From the NCBI GenBank assembly GCA_030431695.1, contig JAUIIU010000009.1, forward strand, positions 1 to 64,000: a stretch of DNA of 64,000 bases, read 5' to 3'. Shown piece by piece: positions 59,335 through 64,000 of the stretch. Every line of letters starts with the position of its first letter. Position 1 is the stretch's first letter. This DNA comes from Bacteroidia bacterium. GTDB taxonomy: Bacteria > Bacteroidota > Bacteroidia > Flavobacteriales > Flavobacteriaceae. Under the pieces are notes generated by a model, which made no database searches, had not been told where the DNA came from, and worked only from the letters and a program-made list of their open reading frames with translations. The position numbers were made by a program, and so were the translations under genes.

Positions 59335-61947
59335 CTATTCCAGGTACGAACGTGCGGCCGCCAGGGCGTCGGCAATCCCACCCGGATTCTTACCCCCTGC
59401 GGTAGCAAAGAATGGCTGTCCGCCACCTCCACCTTGTATGTGCTTACCGAGTTCCCTCACGATGGTCCCGGCGTTCAGTCCATTGGATTCCACCAAGTCC
59501 TTAGAAATATAGCAGGCCAGGAGCGCTTTCCCTTCCACTTCGGAACCCAGCAACAGGAACAGCTTGTCCACCTCGCCACCCAATTCAAAGGCAAGGTCTT
59601 TCATGCCCCCGGCATCCAGTTCCACCTGCCGCGAGATGAACTGTACCCCATTGATCTCTTCCAACTCCTTTTTAAGGTCGCCTTTCAAATCCTTTGCTTT
59701 GTCCTTCAGCAATTGCTGTAGTTGTTTCTGAAGCGCATTATTCTCCTCCTGCATCTTCTCGATGGCAGCCAGCGGATCCTTGGTGTTGTTCAGGGCCTTC
59801 TGAAGCTGTTTATAGGCTTCGCTTCGCTCCACGAAGTAGTTCTTCGCGGCATCTCCCGTTATGGCCTCTATCCTCCTCACACCCGCTGCAACAGCACTTT
59901 CCGAAGTAATAATGAAGTGCCAGACATCACTTGTATTGTTCACGTGGGTTCCACCGCACAGTTCCATGGAATCCCCGAATTTGATAGCCCTCACCGTATC
60001 GCCGTACTTCTCCCCGAACAAGGCCAGAGCTCCTTCATCGATCGCTTTCTGGTAAGGGATGTTCCTTCGCTCTTCCAGTTGAATACTCTCACGTATCCGC
60101 GCATTCACAAAATCCTCCACCTGGTGAAGTTCTTCGTCGGTCATCTTACTGAAATGTGAGAAATCGAAGCGCAGGTAACGACTGTGTACCATGGAACCCT
60201 TCTGCGCCACGTGCTCTCCGAGGATATTGCGCAGCGCCTGGTGCAACAAGTGCGTAGCCGAATGGTTGGAAGCTGTTCGGGCGCGTTGCTTTGCATCTAC
60301 CACAGCCCTGAAACTACCTTCGGGATTGCGAGGCAGGTTCTTCACAAAATGTATGATCAGGTTGTTCTCTTTCTTGGTATCCACCACATAGACCACTTCG
60401 CCATTTGTGGCTTCAAGGTAGCCTTTATCCCCTACCTGTCCCCCGCCTTCAGCGTAAAAAGGCGTCAGGTTGAAGACCAATTGGTAGAGTTCGCCTTCTT
60501 TCTGACTCTCGGTCTTCCTGTATCGTGTGATCTTAACATCGGCTTCAAGGGCATCATAACCAATGAATTCTTCTTCGGAATCATCCGACAGTACCACCCA
60601 ATCCCCTGTTTCCACCTTTCCGGCGGCACGGGAGCGTTCTTTTTGTTTCTGAAGTTCAGCTTCGAACTCAGCCTCATTGAACCGATAACCGCGTTCTCGC
60701 AGGATCAAGCCGGTAAGGTCTTTCGGGAATCCGAAGGTATCGTACAATTCGAATACCTTCTGGCCCGATATCTCTTTGGTTGCAGCGCCACCTATCATAT
60801 TTTCCAGCAGCACCAGCCCCTGGTCCAGTGTACGCAGGAAGGATTGTTCCTCTTCCCGGATCACGTTGATGATCAGGTTCTTTTCGCTAACCAATTCCGG
60901 GAAGGCCTCCCCCATTTGTTTGACGAGAGTATCCGTGAGTCTGAAGATAAAAGGTTCTTTCTTGTCGAGGAAAGTGAAACCATAGCGGATCGCCCGTCTC
61001 AATATTCTTCGGATCACATAACCCGCTCCCGAATTGGAAGGCAATTGCCCATCGGCAATAGAAAACGCTACGGCCCGAACGTGATCGGCGATCACACGAA
61101 TGGCGATATCTGCTTTTTCATCGATTCCGTATTTTACCGAGCTGATGGTTTCTATCTCCCTGATCAAAGGGGTGAACACATCCGTATCGTAGTTGCTTTG
61201 TTTTTTCTGAAGCACCATACACAGGCGTTCGAAGCCCATCCCGGTATCGACGTGTTGTGCAGGCAGTTTCTCCAGGCTGCCGTCTGCCTTTCGGTTGTAT
61301 TGCATGAACACCAGGTTCCAGATCTCGACCACCTGCGGGTGATCCTTGTTGACCAGTTCGGAACCGGGTAGTTTTGCCCTTTCTTCTTCGGAACGAATAT
61401 CCACATGGATCTCGCTACACGGGCCGCAGGGCCCCTGGTCTCCCATCTCCCAGAAATTGTCTCCTTTGGAACCATTCAGGATTCGTTCTTCGGAAATATA
61501 CTGTTTCCAGTAGTCGTAGGCATCCTGATCACGCTCCAGTCCTTCTTCGGCATCCCCTTCGAATATTGTGACGTACAACTGGTCCTTATCAATTCCGAAG
61601 ACATCCGTGAGCAATTCCCATGCCCATGCGATAGCCTCTTTTTTGAAATAGTTCCCAAAACTCCAGTTCCCCAGCATTTCGAACATGGTGTGGTGGTAGG
61701 TATCCATACCTACTTCTTCCAGGTCGTTGTGTTTCCCACTTACGCGAAGACACTTTTGTGTATCGGCTACCCGTTCGTTCTTTGGAACACTATTCCCCAG
61801 GAAATATTCCTTGAACTGGTTCATCCCCGCATTGGTGAACATCAGCGTAGGATCGTCCTTGATGACCATAGGTGCAGAGGGAACGATCTCATGTGATTTC
61901 GACTCGAAGAATTCTAAGAATTTGGAACGGATTTCCCTGGATTTCAT
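59335..61947 (-). CDS. alaS: Alanyl-tRNA synthetase
   Basis: 870 residues. Class II core at the N-terminus ([54 protein letters not shown]), tRNA-recognition region, editing domain with [11 protein letters not shown] (HxxxH) and the Cys of MELCGGTHV, and a C-terminal DHHA1/C-Ala domain with the Gly-rich [21 protein letters not shown]. Charges tRNA-Ala and clears mischarged products; dtd elsewhere in the window gives a second proofreading layer. Confidence 0.97.
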   Translation of the reverse strand: MKSREIRSKFLEFFESKSHEIVPSAPMVIKDDPTLMFTNAGMNQFKEYFLGNSVPKNERVADTQKCLRVSGKHNDLEEVGMDTYHHTMFEMLGNWSFGNYFKKEAIAWAWELLTDVFGIDKDQLYVTIFEGDAEEGLERDQDAYDYWKQYISEERILNGSKGDNFWEMGDQGPCGPCSEIHVDIRSEEERAKLPGSELVNKDHPQVVEIWNLVFMQYNRKADGSLEKLPAQHVDTGMGFERLCMVLQKKQSNYDTDVFTPLIREIETISSVKYGIDEKADIAIRVIADHVRAVAFSIADGQLPSNSGAGYVIRRILRRAIRYGFTFLDKKEPFIFRLTDTLVKQMGEAFPELVSEKNLIINVIREEEQSFLRTLDQGLVLLENMIGGAATKEISGQKVFELYDTFGFPKDLTGLILRERGYRFNEAEFEAELQKQKERSRAAGKVETGDWVVLSDDSEEEFIGYDALEADVKITRYRKTESQKEGELYQLVFNLTPFYAEGGGQVGDKGYLEATNGEVVYVVDTKKENNLIIHFVKNLPRNPEGSFRAVVDAKQRARTASNHSATHLLHQALRNILGEHVAQKGSMVHSRYLRFDFSHFSKMTDEELHQVEDFVNARIRESIQLEERRNIPYQKAIDEGALALFGEKYGDTVRAIKFGDSMELCGGTHVNNTSDVWHFIITSESAVAAGVRRIEAITGDAAKNYFVERSEAYKQLQKALNNTKDPLAAIEKMQEENNALQKQLQQLLKDKAKDLKGDLKKELEEINGVQFISRQVELDAGGMKDLAFELGGEVDKLFLLLGSEVEGKALLACYISKDLVESNGLNAGTIVRELGKHIQGGGGGQPFFATAGGKNPGGIADALAAARSYLE

Positions 61948-61999
61948 AATAGTGTTATTTGGCGGGCTTAGTGATAATTACTATCCGCAAAACAATTTC

Positions 62000-62007
62000 T
62001 ATATTTG
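62000..62007 (+). promoter_or_regulatory. -7 box TATATTTG before the M23 peptidase gene
   Basis: Exact TAnnTTTG match 61 bp upstream of the ATG; no TTG at -33 spacing. Confidence 0.55.
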
Positions 62008-62068
62008 CAAAGCGTTAGGTAAAAGTTAGCACTACCCTTCAACGAGCAAAAATAAGTTTTTTTAACGT

Positions 62069-63046
62069 ATGTCTAAGGTTAAATATTACTACGATAGCGA
62101 AACCCTGTCGTACAGGAAAATTGAGGCAAAAAAGGGGCGAAGGATCGGTATTTTTGCACTTAGCATATTGGGGATGTTCTTAAGTGGATTCCTGCTCCTG
62201 CTCGTGTATATCAACTTACCTTATATTGAAACTCCCAAAGAAAAAGAGCTGAAGCGTGAACTCGCGAATCTCGAACTTCAATATGAATTGCTGAACAAGA
62301 AAATGGACCAGGCCGAAGTGGTGTTGTCCGATATGGCCGAGCGCGACAACAACCTCTACCGGGTGTATTTTGAAGCCAATCCAATACCAGAGGAGCAACG
62401 GAAGGCCGGTTTCGGTGGTATCAACCGATACAAGGACCTCGAGGGTTTTGACAATTCGAAATTGATCATCAGTTCCAGTCGCCGACTCGATATCCTCACC
62501 AAGCAGATCGTGGTTCAGTCGCGATCACTGGATGAGATTGCCAAGATGGCCGAGGAGAAGGAGAAATTGCTCGCGGCGATTCCGGCAATTCAGCCCGTAA
62601 GAAACGAAGACCTCACGCGTATGGCCTCTGGATTCGGTTACCGAACCGATCCTTTTACGAAAGCGCGTAAGTTCCACTGGGGTATGGATTTCACGGCGCG
62701 TCGTGGTACGCCCGTCTATGCGTCCGGGGACGGAGTGGTGAGCAGGGCCGACAATACAGCTTCGGGCTACGGGAAACACATACGTATCGATCACGGGTAC
62801 GGTTATGAGAGCCTGTACGCCCATCTCTTCAATTACAATGTGCGAAAGGGACAGCGGGTAAAACGTGGTGACCTCATCGGCTTTGTGGGTAGTACGGGAA
62901 GGAGTGAAGCACCTCACCTGCACTACGAGATCTTTAAGGATGGAGAACGGATCAACCCGATCAATTTCTATTACGGAAACCTGAGTCCGGAAGAATTCGC
63001 CACCATGCTCGAATTGTCACAACAGGAAAACCAATCACTAGACTAA
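62069..63046 (+). CDS. M23-family metallopeptidase (LytM-type), membrane-anchored
   Basis: 325 residues: short cytoplasmic tail, transmembrane helix (about 28-50, FALSILGMFLSGFLLLLVYI), a coiled coil (ELKRELANLELQYELLNKKMDQ), and a C-terminal LytM/M23 domain. Zinc ligands are visible: His and Asp in FHWGMDFT, His in YAHLF and the HxH of APHLHYEI. Predicted peptidoglycan endopeptidase in the periplasm, or an activator of one. Its stop overlaps the next start by one base (TAATG). Confidence 0.93.
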   Translation: MSKVKYYYDSETLSYRKIEAKKGRRIGIFALSILGMFLSGFLLLLVYINLPYIETPKEKELKRELANLELQYELLNKKMDQAEVVLSDMAERDNNLYRVYFEANPIPEEQRKAGFGGINRYKDLEGFDNSKLIISSSRRLDILTKQIVVQSRSLDEIAKMAEEKEKLLAAIPAIQPVRNEDLTRMASGFGYRTDPFTKARKFHWGMDFTARRGTPVYASGDGVVSRADNTASGYGKHIRIDHGYGYESLYAHLFNYNVRKGQRVKRGDLIGFVGSTGRSEAPHLHYEIFKDGERINPINFYYGNLSPEEFATMLELSQQENQSLD

Positions 63047-63375
63047 TGCATGTTGAACTGCCCGAAAAACGATACTACGGAATAGGCGAAGTCGCCAGGG
63101 CATTCGATGTGAATACTTCACTTATACGTTTCTGGGAGAAGGAATTCGACATTCTTCAGCCTAAGAAGAATGCCAAGGGAAACCGCAAATTCACACAGGA
63201 GGACATAAAGAACCTGGAGCTGATCTATTATCTCGTAAAGGAGCGTGGTTTTACCCTGGAAGGTGCGAAAATTCATCTCAAAGAAAACAAGAAGAGAACG
63301 CTCGACAACTATGAGATAATTCGTAAATTAGAAACGGTGAAAGCCGAACTGCTGAAAATAAAAGATCAACTTTAA
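63046..63375 (+). CDS. MerR-family transcriptional regulator
   Basis: 109 residues: MerR winged helix-turn-helix (YYGIGEVARAFDVNTSLIRFWEKEF, NRKFTQEDIKNLELIYYLVKERGFTLEGAKIHL) followed by a short dimerisation helix; no effector domain or metal-binding Cys. Coupled to the M23 gene upstream and 11 bp before lemA. Target unknown. Confidence 0.9.
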   Translation: MHVELPEKRYYGIGEVARAFDVNTSLIRFWEKEFDILQPKKNAKGNRKFTQEDIKNLELIYYLVKERGFTLEGAKIHLKENKKRTLDNYEIIRKLETVKAELLKIKDQL

Positions 63376-63386
63376 AACACACTATC

Positions 63387-63974
63387 ATGAAAAAATGGCT
63401 ACCTGTAATCATCATTGTGGGGCTTTTGGTCGTAGGCGGAATTTATGTCACCGGCCTCAACAACTCCCTGGTGGATCTGGACGAAAAGGCTTCTGCACAG
63501 TGGGGGAATGTTGAAAGTTCCTACCAGCGCCGGGCCGACCTGATCCCAAATATCGTAAGCACAGCCAAGGGTTATGCCGAATTCGAACAGGAAACGCTCA
63601 CCATGGTCATCGAAGCGCGCAGCAAGGCTACGGCGGTAACCATCGATCCCTCGAATATCACCCCCGAACAGCTTCAGCAGTTCCAGGAGGTACAGGGCGG
63701 ACTTACATCAGCACTGGCACGTTTGCTGGCTGTTTTTGAGCGTTATCCCGACCTGAAGGCCAATGAGAACTTCAAGGAGCTCATCAATGAGCTGGAGCGA
63801 ACAGAAAACCGTATCAACGTGGAACGGAACCGCTACAACGAGACGGTTCAACCATATAACGCGAAGATCAAGAAGATACCAGCCAATCTGTTTGCAGGTA
63901 TGCTGGGCTTTGATGAGCGGGCTTATTTCGAAGCGGAAGAAGGGTCGGAAAAGGCACCGGTTGTCGAATTTTAA
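63387..63974 (+). CDS. lemA: LemA family protein
   Basis: 195 residues. N-terminal membrane helix (LPVIIIVGLLVVGGIYVTGL), then the LemA helical bundle: LVDLDEKASAQWGNVESSYQRRADLIPNIV, LTSALARLLAVFERYPDLKANENFKELINELERTENRINVERNRYNETVQPYN, the most conserved stretch of the family. Role unclear; usually next to TPM-domain protein genes, whose start appears to follow. Confidence 0.95.
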   Translation: MKKWLPVIIIVGLLVVGGIYVTGLNNSLVDLDEKASAQWGNVESSYQRRADLIPNIVSTAKGYAEFEQETLTMVIEARSKATAVTIDPSNITPEQLQQFQEVQGGLTSALARLLAVFERYPDLKANENFKELINELERTENRINVERNRYNETVQPYNAKIKKIPANLFAGMLGFDERAYFEAEEGSEKAPVVEF

Positions 63975-63984
63975 CTGAACTGGT

Positions 63985-64000
63985 ATGTCGAAATTAGAAG
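63985..64000 (+). CDS. Start of next gene, probably a TPM-domain protein
   Basis: ATG followed by codons for SKLE, 10 bp after the lemA stop and running off the window. The opening and the position after lemA suggest a TPM-domain (phosphatase-like) protein; five codons cannot prove it. Confidence 0.4.

Noticed and set aside
61040-61049. GGCAATTGCC core inside alaS
   Set aside because: Encodes GQLP in a conserved synthetase segment and has no arms or promoter context.
60184-61371. 395-residue plus-strand ORF opposite alaS
   Set aside because: Shadow ORF antisense to a well-conserved synthetase; composition typical of reverse-frame translation, no domain seen.

Overview
The window is a chromosomal segment of a gliding-type member of the Flavobacteriaceae (Bacteroidota). 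The support is gliding genes (gldA, gldB, gldC), two proteins ending in type IX secretion (T9SS) sorting domains, TAnnTTTG-type -7 promoter elements before many genes, weak Shine-Dalgarno use, and typical flavobacterial families (DUF3857, GIN/DUF2807, GSCFA, TPR histidine kinases). No tRNA, rRNA, CRISPR array, phage or insertion sequence was seen. The gene content is mostly core; the novelty lies in regulation and in a few paralog groups.

Layout. 0-5.5 kb: end of engB, gldC-gldB, nadE, a LuxR-family regulator whose receiver looks non-phosphorylatable, and dnaG with no zinc ligands. 5.5-16 kb: ECF sigma / anti-sigma / outer-membrane-protein trio, polyprenyl synthase, two T9SS cargo proteins, rlmN, queA, aroA, a MazG-like enzyme. 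16-24 kb: four tandem DUF3857-transglutaminase paralogs, two of which lack catalytic residues. 24-29 kb: dtd, rsgA, the DAHP synthase-chorismate mutase and pheA pair behind a Phe-rich leader-peptide attenuator, and divergent gldA. 29-33 kb: tandemly duplicated pair of a PagL-like deacylase and a GIN-domain lipoprotein. 33-35 kb: dehydratase, cysH and an Rrf2 regulator with a palindrome at the cysH promoter. 35-43.4 kb: methionine operon (metB-like, homoserine dehydrogenase, proC, osmC, split metH, metF) behind a SAM-I riboswitch. 43.5-48.2 kb: thrA-thrB-thrC. 49 kb: metK behind a different, SAM-II/SAM-V-type pseudoknot. 50.5-58.4 kb: signalling island. 58.4-64 kb: GSCFA protein, alaS, M23 peptidase, MerR regulator, LemA and the start of the next gene.

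The strongest candidate for an undescribed system is the 50.5-58.4 kb island. It has one LuxR-family response regulator, two TPR sensor kinases, an 80-residue membrane protein, a beta-propeller protein and a lipoprotein. Each has an 18-bp palindrome (consensus ATASGGCAATTGCCSTAT) upstream, and in all five cases the palindrome ends exactly 22 nt before a -7-like element. This centres it near -43, as expected for an activator replacing the -33 element. The whole island therefore reads as one autoregulated regulon.

Methionine/threonine metabolism shows layered control: two unrelated SAM-sensing RNA classes, a possible Thr/Ile leader before thrA, and separate homoserine dehydrogenases for the two branches. 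Gene functions come from reading motifs; no database search was run.
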